Below are positions 23,101 to 31,802 of a stretch of DNA of 64,000 nucleotides, piece by piece. The notes under the pieces were generated by a model, which searched no databases, had not been told where the DNA came from, and saw only the letters and a list, made by a program, of their open reading frames with translations. The position numbers and the translations under genes are program-made. The stretch lies in the NCBI GenBank assembly GCA_019055375.1, contig JAHQIW010005224.1, forward strand, positions 186,001 to 250,000, given 5' to 3'. Numbering within the stretch: the stretch's first letter is position 1; the number at the start of each line of letters is the position of its first letter. The DNA comes from Parelaphostrongylus tenuis (Eukaryota > Nematoda > Chromadorea > Rhabditida > Metastrongylidae).

Positions 23101-23272
23101 CTACCCAACCTACCAAGGCGAGTGCCCACCTAATCGATTCGGAATACGTCCGGGCTATCGATGGGATGGAGTCGACCGTTCCAATGGTTTCGAGGCAAAA
23201 CTCGCGCAAGCTAAAAATGCAAGGAATGCCCAAGACAGGGAATTTTATCAAAATATCCAACTTTATGAGTAA
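11172..23272 (+). CDS. bud-13: BUD13, RES-complex splicing factor, 19 exons
   Basis: Nuclear pre-mRNA retention and splicing (RES) complex subunit. Exons: 11172-11287, 12097-12208, 12264-12369, 13719-13769, 14639-14686, 15261-15362, 17033-17104, 18055-18117, 18189-18254, 18415-18471, 18716-18772, 19938-19994, 20070-20117, 20824-20918, 21455-21523, 21583-21658, 21745-21854, 22137-22308, 23100-23272. They join in frame to 549 residues (human 619). Evidence: N-terminal [23 protein letters not shown], a central series of [10 protein letters not shown] units, the charged helix [38 protein letters not shown], and the hallmark C-terminus [20 protein letters not shown]. Exons 4-13 are all multiples of three with phase 1 at both ends. 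The start ATG matches the family's N-terminus. Introns contain SINEs, a mariner, fold-backs and a hammerhead repeat. A damaged copy of exons 15-19 lies at 43067-45480. Confidence 0.95.
11340..11420 (+). repeat. tRNA-like repeat in BUD13 intron 1
   Basis: Contains GGCGCAGTGGTCAGCACG (A-box-like) and GCGGGTTCGAATCCCG (B box with flanking T-arm). No matching 7 bp acceptor stem, so it is a tRNA-derived repeat rather than a tRNA gene. Confidence 0.55.
11516..11637 (-). mobile_element. tRNA-like element with terminal inverted repeats
   Basis: Outer ends are inverted copies of each other: AGAGTGATATGCAAAA on the left and TTTTGCTATCACTCT on the right. The minus-strand interior is tRNA-like: GGTGCAATTGGTTAGCGCAC and GGGTTCGATTCCC. 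Related copies lie at 34153, 57380 and 63315. Confidence 0.7.
11703..11880. repeat. TTAACCC-type fold-back/MITE, one end only
   Basis: Begins TTAACCCTTTGAGGATCAGC and continues GTTGATAGGCATGC, as does the element at 61514. The matching right end was not found, so this is a partial copy. Confidence 0.45.
11960..12056 (+). repeat. tRNA-like repeat upstream of BUD13 exon 2
   Basis: GTAGTGCAACTGGTTAGCAC and GCGGGTTCAATTCCCG, ending TTTGCATATCACAC. Same family as 11516-11637; the left terminal repeat is not clear. Confidence 0.55.
12459..12759 (+). mobile_element. tRNA-derived SINE with 13 bp target duplication (BUD13 intron 3)
   Basis: Full copy, very close to that at 8837. Identical TATGACTTGAGAT at 12446-12458 and 12760-12772. 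The tail reads CATCCTTTATCCT, i.e. a short tandem tail rather than poly-A. Confidence 0.92.
12965..13695. mobile_element. Large fold-back element, about 730 bp (BUD13 intron 3)
   Basis: The left half (12965-13320) and right half (13330-13695) are imperfect inverted copies. The centre pairs AAGGACGGTTTCTCTGCAAC with GCAGATAAACCGTCCTTTC. Farther out TTAGTAATCATTCGAAAGCT mirrors a sequence near 13590, and TTTTCGGTTAT at 12976 mirrors ATAACCGAAAA at 13674. No coding sequence. Diverged pieces of the same family appear at about 15820-16480 and 22370-22980. Confidence 0.75.
13890..14095 (+). repeat. Strongly diverged SINE-like sequence
   Basis: Contains a CAGTAATAGTGATGCCCTGC head-like stretch, GTTCGATCTTG, and CTCGGGGATTGAGAACTTGG where other copies have the CGGGGTCGGTAA block. 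Weak similarity only. Confidence 0.4.
14198..14496 (+). mobile_element. tRNA-derived SINE with 16 bp target duplication (BUD13 intron 4)
   Basis: Complete head, body and tail. Identical TAATAACGATAACATA at 14182-14197 and 14497-14512. The tail has changed from the usual TTTATCC to CTGTCTGTCTGC. Confidence 0.92.
15568..15854 (+). mobile_element. Hammerhead-ribozyme fold-back retroelement with 14 bp target duplication
   Basis: Begins CAATAGATCCTTTCATCATT. The two halves are inverted copies, the second ending AATGAAAGGATCTATTG at 15815, followed by about 40 more bases. Flanked by identical GTACAAAAAATTAC at 15554-15567 and 15855-15868. A 14 bp direct repeat points to retrotransposition. The right half carries the ribozyme at 15709-15751; the left half has a decayed one (G8 replaced). 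It is inserted in a piece of the large fold-back family within BUD13 intron 6. Confidence 0.85.
15709..15751 (+). ncRNA. Hammerhead ribozyme motif (type I, loop-less stem III)
   Basis: Order: stem I strand GCCCAA (15709-15714), CTGACGA core, stem II GTCT-GTAA-GGAC with a GNRA-type tetraloop, then GAAG, CACGTGTA, and stem I strand TCGGGC (15746-15751). Two departures from consensus: GAAG instead of GAAA (A15.1 to G, giving a G-U pair) and one mismatch in stem I. Predicted cleavage is after A15745. ACACGTGT-type stem III is palindromic, so pairing between two RNAs is likely needed. Confidence 0.75.
15820..16480. repeat. Diverged copies of the large fold-back family
   Basis: Shares CGCATATTTCTCGCCGGACAGA and the GTTCCTCTGCAATGCAGCAG block with the element at 12965-13695, in scattered pieces, including an inverted part near 16290-16390. 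No coding content. Confidence 0.5.
16699..16930 (+). mobile_element. tRNA-derived SINE, diverged
   Basis: Head GTGGTGTAGTGGTTGGAG and GGTTCGACACCC, then a body that lacks the CAGACTTGTCTGG block, and the tail GAGATCGATCAACGCCGAG. Lies in BUD13 intron 6. Confidence 0.7.
17149..17889 (-). mobile_element. Internally deleted mariner element (BUD13 intron 7)
   Basis: Imperfect terminal inverted repeats: TAGGATGGAAAGAAAGTTTT at 17149 against AAAGTTCTGGGG on the other end (right end TTTAACCTA at 17881-17889). Minus-strand coding remnants: near 17755-17540 a transposase N-terminal helix-turn-helix region ending [11 protein letters not shown], and near 17340-17220 a C-terminal piece with [18 protein letters not shown]. 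The catalytic middle is missing, so it cannot move itself. Confidence 0.8.
18840..19900. other. Repeat-like intron sequence in BUD13 intron 11
   Basis: Pieces resemble the dispersed non-coding repeats seen near 7330-7560, 22370-22980 and 60720-61080 (shared motifs around control words such as TTCGATAGAAATT and GGCGAAAAACAG). No coding block or splice-flanked exon was seen. Confidence 0.35.
20322..20520 (+). mobile_element. tRNA-derived SINE, 3' truncated
   Basis: Head CATGTGGCGCAGTGGTCAGA and the body up to the CACTGTAATGGCCAGATG block. The tail is missing. Lies in BUD13 intron 13. Confidence 0.8.
21035..21310 (+). mobile_element. tRNA-derived SINE subtype (duplicated at 42636)
   Basis: Head GAGCGCGTAAGGCGTACTGG, body with CAGACTTGTCTGGGAGGAT, tail near 21300. 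Present at the same place in U2, so it inserted before the duplication. It lies at the left edge of the duplicated unit. Confidence 0.75.
21925..22055. repeat. Fold-back of two tRNA-like halves (BUD13 intron 17)
   Basis: GAGGTATGCAAAGCATTC on the left is mirrored by TTTTGCATACCACA on the right. GTTGAACCC (minus-strand B box) and GCGGGTTTAACTC (plus-strand B box) sit on either side of a short centre. The U2 copy is at 43548-43680. Confidence 0.6.
22753..22795 (-). ncRNA. Decayed hammerhead ribozyme motif in BUD13 last intron
   Basis: Minus strand: CTGACGA, stem II GATC-GCAA-GATC (perfect, GNRA loop), GAAA, CACGTGTA, TCGGGT. All core bases fit the hammerhead consensus, but the upstream stem I strand does not pair well. 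The surrounding element is a fragment of the family at 15568. Confidence 0.55.
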
Positions 23273-23550
23273 ACTCAATATGTATGTGATTTTGTCCAAG
23301 TTGATAAATATTCTTATAAATACCCGTACATTTATTAGTCATGACAATCACACTTTGTCGTCTGGTCATCCCATCAATCATGAAATAACCTATATTGACG
23401 GCAGTGAAACTCGTGTCCATTTGTGTCGTGTACCAGAGCTGATAAGCTTGCTCAAGAGAGACAAAATGTATATATCTTTTGGAACGAAAGTCTTTTTCTT
23501 CTTACGAGTGAGCAGCCAGTGGTTGCTCGATGGGATTTCTACAGTACTTT

Positions 23551-23763
23551 TTAACCCCTACAGGACCGCGGACCCAACCCTCTTCGTTTAGCCCTCCAGA
23601 GTTTTGCGTCTAACAATGGCATCTCTCAATGGGGCGTGTGGCGTGTAATAATATCGTCTGATCTCAGCGTGCCATTGTTCTACGCTACACTCTCCGTTGT
23701 TAGACGCGGCACGTAGAGGGCTAGACACGCAAAGGGTTGGGTCCATGGTCCCGTAAGGATTAA
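23551..23763. mobile_element. TTAACC fold-back MITE
   Basis: Left end TTAACCCCTACAGGACC mirrors right end GGTCCCGTAAGGATTAA, and GACCCAACCCTC mirrors AAGGGTTGGGTC. Pairing continues nearly to the centre. No coding capacity. The U2 copy at about 45755-45974 has the same structure. Confidence 0.8.
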
Positions 23764-23772
23764 GTTGGTTTT

Positions 23773-24700
23773 GTGTAAGCTGACTGCTTCCTAAATTGGG
23801 TGATCCTAGGATTAGAAATGTTAGTGCTTATTACGAATTCCGCATACGTCAACTGTGATAGTCTCGTCGGAGGACGACCTAACAGTGTGCTAGAACTTCA
23901 GCAGCTAGAACACTGTTCTCTGTTACGCAAGGTATCAGTTATCGAAGCTAGGAAAATTCAAAGAAACTTGGTTGACGTCAATTTTCACATCAAGGAATTT
24001 AAAAATAAATTATTCAACGATTTTTTGTTACTTTATATCCTTTAGAAGTTTGTTTTCTGTGCAGCGGTTTTGGCCAGAGTAACTTCTTTTGGATCTCACC
24101 TATAATAATTCTAGGCTTGTCAAAATGATCCTTTCAAAGCATGAAATAGACGTGATTTTGATTTATGAACTCAAAAGTGGAAATGAGGTAGCTATCGTAG
24201 TCAGATTCTGTTGAAGAATGGATTTTGAGAACATTTTCCGAATGTGCAGGATGAAAATGGTGATTGCTCTTAATGGCGAACATACTTGTGCGCCGACGTG
24301 AAGGAGCCCTGGAACAACGGAATATTTGCGAGTGAACAATCGTTTGTCATCTAAAAAGCGTTTAGAGTGTCAAAAACACGGAAAACGGTGCTGCAAGAAT
24401 CATACCGACATCAGCACGACTCTCATTATCAGTTCGTAAAAACGGGAAGGAAACGGTTCATTGCTCGATCGTATCGTGGCGCGCGAAAGGACGCCAACGC
24501 TACCCAACAACTGATAACTATTGGTTGGGTGATTAGTCAGTGATGAGGCTACTCTAAGTATTTTCATAGCGAATCTATATGGAAAAGATGGTCAAGGTGC
24601 CTTTTCCCCGTTTATGGCGCTGGAGTAGTAATTGGGTATTACAAGAAAGTAGCGTAATCTTGTCATCCTTCGCCTTTCAACCTTAGCAAAACGATCACAG
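23773..24700. other. Unassigned part of U1 between BUD13 and the mariner remnant
   Basis: Clearly homologous to about 45980-46900 in U2. One shared open stretch near 24250-24380 (U2: 46450-46590) encodes different, stop-broken peptides in the two copies. No gene recognised. Confidence 0.35.
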
Positions 24701-25125
24701 AGAAAGGCTATCGTCTCAAAGTCAGTGATATCGTGCAAAGACGGAAACGCGTATGTGACCAGACATGGCCAGCCGAAAAGGGTCAAATCACCAAGACTAG
24801 AATGAGCGATCATTCCCAACCCAACCAACGCTTCAGTCGTTTAAAGAAAGTGGAAATGAAAGCGGCTTTCAATGCGGAGCCTTCTCCGAGCACACCTGTT
24901 TTGGCTGAAAAGTTTGGTGTTTCGCAGCGACCCGTTGTCAACAAATTGCATCAATTTGACTTTGCCCACAGGAAATCCCGCCAGAATCCTCAAGAGCTCT
25001 ACCCGATTACGGCATATGTCGAATAATGCGACACTTTTGAATGGCCGTCAATTTGAATCCTTTCAAGAAGTTAAAGAATTATGTCAAGAGCCGTGGAAAA
25101 TGTTGATTTATAATTTAAACAAAAT
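24700..25125 (+). pseudogene. mariner transposase remnant with internal deletion (U1)
   Basis: Plus-strand pieces resemble a transposase DNA-binding region (EPSPSTPVLAEKFGVSQRPV, VNKLHQFDFAHRK) joined almost directly to a C-terminal-like piece (LNGRQFESFQEVKELCQEP). The DDD catalytic domain is missing. U2 carries the same truncated form at 46900-47330, so the deletion predates the duplication. Confidence 0.6.
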
Positions 25126-25489
25126 TATTTTTGTGTTAACTAGCGCATAATAACAAATTTTTTGAAAATCTTCCAGAATTTTTTGCTCAACCCTGGATAT
25201 CAAACTGTTGTAAGAATTGACTCTATCCATTATGTACTTGACGATAAAAATTGTGCGAACTTCTGTCGTTTTCATTTTGAATAGTAAAGTGCCAACTTAC
25301 ATCGCAGTTTAAGATCACTGATCACTATCATTCCTGAGAGGTAGTAATAACTGACAGGGTAATATATCTACTCAGAAGCTGGAACAGATATTGCTTCTAT
25401 TCAAGCTTCACTCAATTTTCAAGTCATCTTCAAGTACAATTCAAACACTGAACAGTATTTCTTAACACATATTTATTTGCTCTGCAATA

Positions 25490-28400
25490 TCATGTTAACT
25501 TAGGTAGCTTTGCTCCTGCGCCATGTCGTTCAATTATATCATAATAAACAGGAAAAACTTCCTTCGTGTCGAGGCTGTAAGCATACATGCCTTCGTTCGC
25601 CATCCATATTGAAGTAGCCCAGCAATCTTTAGTGCCAGGGTAATGTCTGCAAAAATATGAGTGGTTCAAAATTCAAAACTACTTTTCTTCATTCGCGTAG
25701 GTGATCTAGTGTCCCAAAATTATTTGGTAGTAATTCAAAAAGCGATTTCCTGGGAAGCTTCGCGTTTTTGATTGATATATGTAGATTATTAAGAATCCTG
25801 ATTAACGGCCGCTAGATCCGTAGTGGGATTACCGGCAAACTACTAACGCCCAATGAGTTTCTCTTCAACTGAGTTTGAAGGATTCAAATATTTGAATACA
25901 AGTTATGCCCAGGCTTTGAAGAAGGCAAACTCTCGACAACACTTCCATTTTTCCCCATGGCGTGCGTGAGTGGCCCAGTGGGTCCTCTTCGCTCTAGGGC
26001 TTCGTTGAACATCATATCCTTCTTCTATGATTTTCGCGTAGAAATCGGACTATTGGATCGGTAGTCTTCCTGTAGTGCGTTTGATATCCAGAGGAATCCA
26101 GTCGGTAACGGCTGTCGTTGAAGCGCATCACGTGCCCGGCTCACCTTATTTCGATACATTGGCGTCTAAAATGGCGTCTTTGATCTTCGGTCGTTGACGT
26201 AGGTCGGAACTTCCTCCTTCTCCTTTCTCTCATTTCCGATATACGGGTTACTCCTACCATCGACCTTTCGTCTGCGCCTTCAATAACGCCAGGTGATCTT
26301 CCATCCTGCTTACGTAGCGACCAAATTTCTGCTGTATACGTTAGGGTAGGGATATTCGTCGAGTGGAAAAGGTGGGCACGGAGTCGGATGTTCTTTGTCC
26401 TCTTCACTACATCTTCGATGCTTATGACGTTCCTCAAGCCGCTCATTTCTTCCTGCTCAACTCTGAAGCTAGGTCGTTCATCATGTTGCTTTCACGACCT
26501 AGATAGACATAACTGAAACATTCGGAGATTGTCGTTTCGCTGAGCATGTAAGGGGCATTCAAAACCATCCATTCCTCATGAACATCGTATTTGCTGAATT
26601 TTAGTCAAACGACAATCTTTCACAGGCGTTGTAGAAATCGGGCAACACTCGCTACGCCGGGCTGGTTCTTGGTGTTATGAAGACGATATTATCATCAAAG
26701 CGAAGATGGTGCACTTGTCGACCGCCAATTTTCACTCCCATATAGTCCCATCCAAATGTTCGCATGACATTTTGGAGGGTGGCAGTGGACAATTTTAGCG
26801 AAAATGTACATTCTTGTCAAAACCCTCTTCTCACGTCGAAGGTAATATTGTTGTAGAATGATGACATTTTGGTCGTGAAATCTTTATATAGCTCACGAAG
26901 GATCATTGTGTACCGTGTAGGGGCACCCTGATCATCCAGAACCTCTATACCCGCTTCTGTTTTCATTGAATCTCAAAGGCTTTCTTCAAATCGATGAAAA
27001 TCGAACAGAGCGGTAGTTTCTGTTCTCGTGAAACTTCAGTGAGTCTTGTAATCGTGTAGATGTGGTGTATGGTACTAAATCTTTCTCAAAATCCTGCTTG
27101 TTCGCATGACTGTCCTTCGTCCAGTGTTATGTCATTGCTGTTTAAGATGAGTCGAGTGAAAAGTTTATAAACAACGGACAGCAAGCAGATTTTGCGTTAA
27201 TTGCCTATGCCGTGGTGGTCTCCCTTTTCAAACAACAACACGGTTTTGCTGGTTTTCCATTAATTGGGAACCTTGCATTATGACATGCAGCGAGTAATGA
27301 GCCGAGCCAGGGTGTTGACGAGAACTGGAGGGAGGCTCTTTAGGTGTTCTGATCTGATCGCTGTCGGGACTGATTGTTGTCTGTTCTTCATCGGCGATAT
27401 ATAGCATGTCGGATTTTGGAAGGAAGTACCGGTGGAATGACAGGTTCATCTTCCTTTAATTTATATCGCGGCAAGAGGACATGGGTAGCAAGGAAACCGC
27501 AGTAGTACTAGTGGACGACTTTCCCCATTGCCTTTGTGGAAGCTGTAAGTGTCCCGTCAAGGCGTCGGAGTGCAATCATCTTGGTGTTGTAAATGGTGAA
27601 GCTTTGTTGAACTTTGCAAATGCCTTTACCAAATTCCGCAGCTTTTGCCATGACTGCTGCTCGTCTCTCTTTGAGGTCTTCTTTTATCGCTTCTCTGCAG
27701 CGTTTCGTAAGTTCGGACGTAAGGTTTCGGTTGCCTGTAGCTCGTGCGATCCCACATTGACGTATCAGTTGATTAAGTAATTTCAGTATTAGCATATATA
27801 TTATATATGTATATATATTTGTATATATATATATTAGTAAGAATATATATGTATATATAAGGAGTATAAGAAGTACTTATATCTACTTATATATAATATA
27901 TAGGTATATTATATATTATATGTTGTATGTACGTATATAATCAAGCAGTTATTATAAATGTACAGAAAAGCTCAGAACTCACATCGGGTCTAGATTGGCA
28001 CTTTTGATTTCGATCGAAACCATGACGGGATCCTTGTCGTACATTGCGCCGAAGTCGAGTCCAGTTCCCAGTTCATCGGGTGTATAACCTTCATTTTGGT
28101 ACAATTTAGGAATGCGGAAATGCTGAGGATTGTCATTAGCACGGGTTTTCCCTTTTCGATAGAGCACCAATATGACGGTAATTTTGAAGTCAAGCATATC
28201 TCGCTCTATGTTGAAACGTATAGTATAAGTCTGAGAAATCGGTTGAAGTCCTATGAAGGGTGCATTTGATACCACACGTTGAGTTCCATTGTGCCTTGGC
28301 TCGCTGTGCACGTACACAGCGACTACGTACAATCCGCCATCTGGTGATGCACTTTCATCTGACCCTGCGCAGTGCGTTGCTCGGAACCGGAACTGTAAAT

Positions 28401-30640
28401 TTTTCGTTTTGACAAAGTTGTGTTTTATGACACTTCGCCTAGAAATTGTAGAAAAGTGAAGGGTAATACTCTTGAGCATTCAGCATATTCATGTCCACCC
28501 TAGATTGCGATTATCAGGTTACACGAATTACCGAAAACGGCCGTGTTTTAGCTAGTCTATAGAAATGACTTTGGAAGGACAAGCAAGCACTTATATAATA
28601 TGAGTCAGAAATTGGGTTTTCTGATGATATTAACGAAAAGGTCAGATGTATGAAATATATAGGCATCGTACACAGGCTTTACGGTCCTCAACTGACAACA
28701 GAATATTCTTCTCTTTGCACTTGTGTCAACATTTCATCATCCGAAACATGACATCGCACGAAACATACAGCTGCTTTTGTAATTTTGCGGGCTTTATAAC
28801 ATCCCTCTAATACTTTCAAAAAAACCACAACCGATCGGTTTCATCGAGCTGTCGAGTAGATGGATCTTTAAGAAGTCGAGCAAACCCACGAACTTGACGA
28901 CATCGATAGACGACGACAAAGCGATTGGAAGATGTGTTAAGATCGGCATGAGGTACAAAGACAGTTATGTGGAGATTCAAAAGATTTGAGGCTTCTAACG
29001 AGAACGATGACTCAGAAACCATCTTTTTTGACTATTTTGTTGAGCACTAATTTGAATGGTCGTACAATGCGATGTTTGAGCGAGTGTGATACTTCATGAA
29101 TGTCACTTTACACAATATAAGGATCTGAGAATTATATTTAGCTGCAAGTGTGTTGTGTTTTCTTTTCAACCGCCTACCAAGTCGGCTGGATAAAAGCAGT
29201 ACTCTTCTTTGTCTGCGAGAATGTTGAAAGCCTTTCGAAGCTGGTACGTCAGTGGCTTAGATACGTTTCGGCACAATCGCCCGCTTCATCAAACCTACAC
29301 GCTCCAAGGTGAACACTACTTTATAGCACTGATTGAGAGATGTTGTAGTGATAACACGTGGTTTGTGTTATTGTTACAAATGTCTACTCCACTTTACCTG
29401 TTTCTAGGGTTTTTTTTCAAAATGGCACGTAAGGTAATTGCATGTAAATCCACTCATGCAATGGCACATATAGCACCATTCACTAGACGTGGCTGAATTA
29501 GTAGTGGTGAAGGGAGGGTCATTTAAGTAGAAATAGGAAAATTTGTAATGAATGGACCAATCCATTTGCTAAAACCGCATACCATGGCATAGATCCTGCT
29601 TGGGAAACGCCTACAAAAGAATATATTGTCATCATACAATATCACGATACTACTAAACATTACGCACGCTGAAAAAGACTATACACCGAACGTACTACCT
29701 AATCTAAAACGATATTATTCCAGCTCACAAAAGATAAAGCGCTATCGAGGAAGAGTATTGTGTTGCATGGCAATTGATGAAGGACCATCTTTATGGAAGA
29801 AATGTTATACACTTTGACGACCAACTAATTACAGCGTGGCTCACCAGCGCCAAAAGTCCAGTGATGATTCAGTGATCGATAAAAAGTTGTAACAAAGCGA
29901 ACTAGGTTTTTGACGTTGTCGTCTTATTCTTTGATTCACGAATTGACGAAACGAAAAACACGAAAGTGCTTAGAAAAGCCTGAAACGTTTCACGAAGTGA
30001 CTTCAAAGAGGCTTAATTACTGTACCTATTGACAATAAATATCCACAAAGTCGCCAGTACGTTAAAGCAATTTCGCTTGTATAATTCTTTACTTCATTCT
30101 ATTCAACTCGATGCAATGATTCCGTAGACATCACAAGACTCTCTACTATGAGTTAGCGATCCAAATTATTGCCGTTTGAAGAACACGATGGTGTGGAAAC
30201 GTTTAAAGCACAAGCAAATGATGAATACGGCCATTTTGTTTAAGCTTATCACTGAGTTCAAGATGCTGATATTTACTCGTGCATATACAGTAAGTTATCG
30301 AAATATCTTGTGTTCCCATACTAGCGGCTACGGGAAGAACCAAAACCTATGTAGTGGCACTCATCTAAGCATACTTCGATTGCATTCGAACCATTCGCAG
30401 CTTGTTGACGGTCAAAAATGGAGGAGAAAAACAGTTCATCGGTCTCAGTCGGCACTTATTCCCAACCACCATGAAAAGGAAAAGGACATGCGATGCTAAA
30501 CATTGATCATCCCGTGACAAAATGTTCTTGAAATTTATGGAGTATTTACCGTGGTTTCCATAGCAGCGGCCTCTTGGTGTAAGAAGAGTGTTACAATCAG
30601 TGCGAAGCAGCAAATGACTAACGAACCTGAACAGCTCAAG
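25490..30640 (-). CDS. Unrecognised multi-exon gene, copy 1
   Basis: I do not recognise the family. Supported exons on the minus strand: about 29010-28832 (SNLLNLHITVFVPHADLNTS, ending in phase 2), 28438-27983 (phase 2 to 2, 152 codons, with YVVAVYVHSEPRHNG and ELGTGLDFGAMYDKDPV), and 25646-25490 (52 codons, HYPGTKDCWATSIWMANEGM, stop at 25490). These three join in frame. Likely upstream pieces: about 30457-30370 (SIFDRQQAANGSNAIEVCLD) and a hydrophobic, signal-peptide-like exon ending at 30550 before a GTAAAT donor. In that last exon the codon matching the copy-2 ATG is TTG and no other ATG precedes it, so the 5' end may be damaged or mis-assigned. All these segments are kept in U2, but broken there. 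The first half suggests a small beta-sandwich domain (inference). Confidence 0.6.
25939..27795 (-). pseudogene. Degenerate RTE-type LINE inserted in an intron of U1
   Basis: Minus-strand peptide pieces in element order: RQCGIARATGNRNLTSELTK and KRCREAIKEDLKERRAAVMA (27795-27508), GTLTASTKAMGKV, then a finger/palm region with many stops (27230-26500), then SIEDVVKRTKNIRLRAHLFH and IPTLTYTAEIWSLRKQD (26446-26141). No continuous frame. U2 lacks this element: its intron is about 430 bp at this point against about 2.3 kb here. It therefore inserted after the duplication. Confidence 0.88.
27790..27950. repeat. AT-rich microsatellite next to the RTE
   Basis: TATATATAT and ATATGTATATA words. Absent from the corresponding place in U2, so it probably arrived with or grew from the RTE insertion. 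Confidence 0.75.
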
Positions 30641-31802
30641 AAACTTTACAATCTATAAACAGTATTGTTGATTCTACACAACGAAAATTTTGGATCACTA
30701 GCAAAAAGACAGTCCTTTTCTCCACCTAGTTCGCAGATATTTTTTAGGGTCAACACTTGTTAATAAGGTTTGAGTGTTTTTCTCAACATTTCGCTCAGAA
30801 AATATAATCTGATAGCATGAGCCTTTAATGAGATGTGTTATTGCACTCATACAGTGCAATAGATGTGTTTTGGCCCTTCAACCTCGCCAGTTGAACGGTG
30901 CCTTTCGATTTAGTCAGCTGCGCGGTAGATATTCCCTGTATATTGGAGCCGACGTCGAACGTTTTACACATCGCGTTGCGTGATAAAAACACTGAGCGGA
31001 GCAGTGATGTGCATTTAATTGCTCATGGCTGATAATAAAATATTATATCTTTAATTTTTCCAAACGTATTTATTACTTGATTCACTGAAGTGTAAGATTT
31101 CCTTGGTTAAGCTCATGATTCATGAAGATGCAGTCTTTCCGCTTTCACCTTGACTCCGTGACCGTAGTCTTCTCACACTTCACATTCGCTATGAACTGTT
31201 TGAAATGATGCAGTCAAGGAAGAAGCGAGAGCACTGTATCGTTTATTTCATAGGTTCAACTTCTCAAATCTTTTTCTATTGAAGCATTTCGAGGTGTTAT
31301 GAAAGTATGAAGAACCATTCCCAAACAAAATCTTGCCGAAAGTGCGGATACAAGAGTTTCTTTATTGCAAAATATAGTAAACATCTAGAAGTAGCCGATT
31401 GCAAAAAATTGGCGCTGCTGATAAAAGATAACCCACTGAAGCTACTACATGACTGTTCACGTCAGGAGTCACTCGAGAGGCGAAAAAACTGCATAAATGG
31501 TGCCTCATGTGGTCAACATTCAAAGACGAGAACATCTTCACCACGTCTGCGAGGACTTCTTTTACGCAGTGATGATGTTCCATCTTAATAACTGTTGTCA
31601 TGTGTAGTAAAAATGGCTCGTATTCGATAAACATGATGTTTGAAGCAGTTGTATGGCCCAAATGTTGTCCTAAAAACTCTTTGAAACCGAAACCAGCAGG
31701 AAAAGGTTGTATTATAGATATGCTGTACTGCAGTCGGAGCTATCTCATCACACTGAATCTCGACGATTTTTCACGAATTGTACCCAAAAAAAATTCTACT
31801 AG
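30641..31802. other. Right end of U1, no intact gene
   Basis: Homologous to about 51080-52257 in U2. A plus-strand frame at 31307 (MKNHSQTKSCRKCGYKSFF) has a diverged, stop-broken partner in U2 at 51762. No known family; coding status doubtful. Confidence 0.4.

Larger units (their letters stand above)
21000..31802. repeat. Segmental duplication copy U1
   Basis: Collinear with 42598-52257 (U2). Shared landmarks in order: SINE (21035/42636), BUD13 exons 15-19 (21455/43067 to 23100/45310), fold-back MITE (23551/45755), mariner remnant (24700/46900), last exon of the unknown gene (25490/47690), its main exon (27983/48290), and a block ending ...CTACTAG (31802/52257). Identity ranges from about 98 percent near 25030-25450 to much lower elsewhere. 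U1 alone has the RTE insertion at about 25939-27930. Confidence 0.9.
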
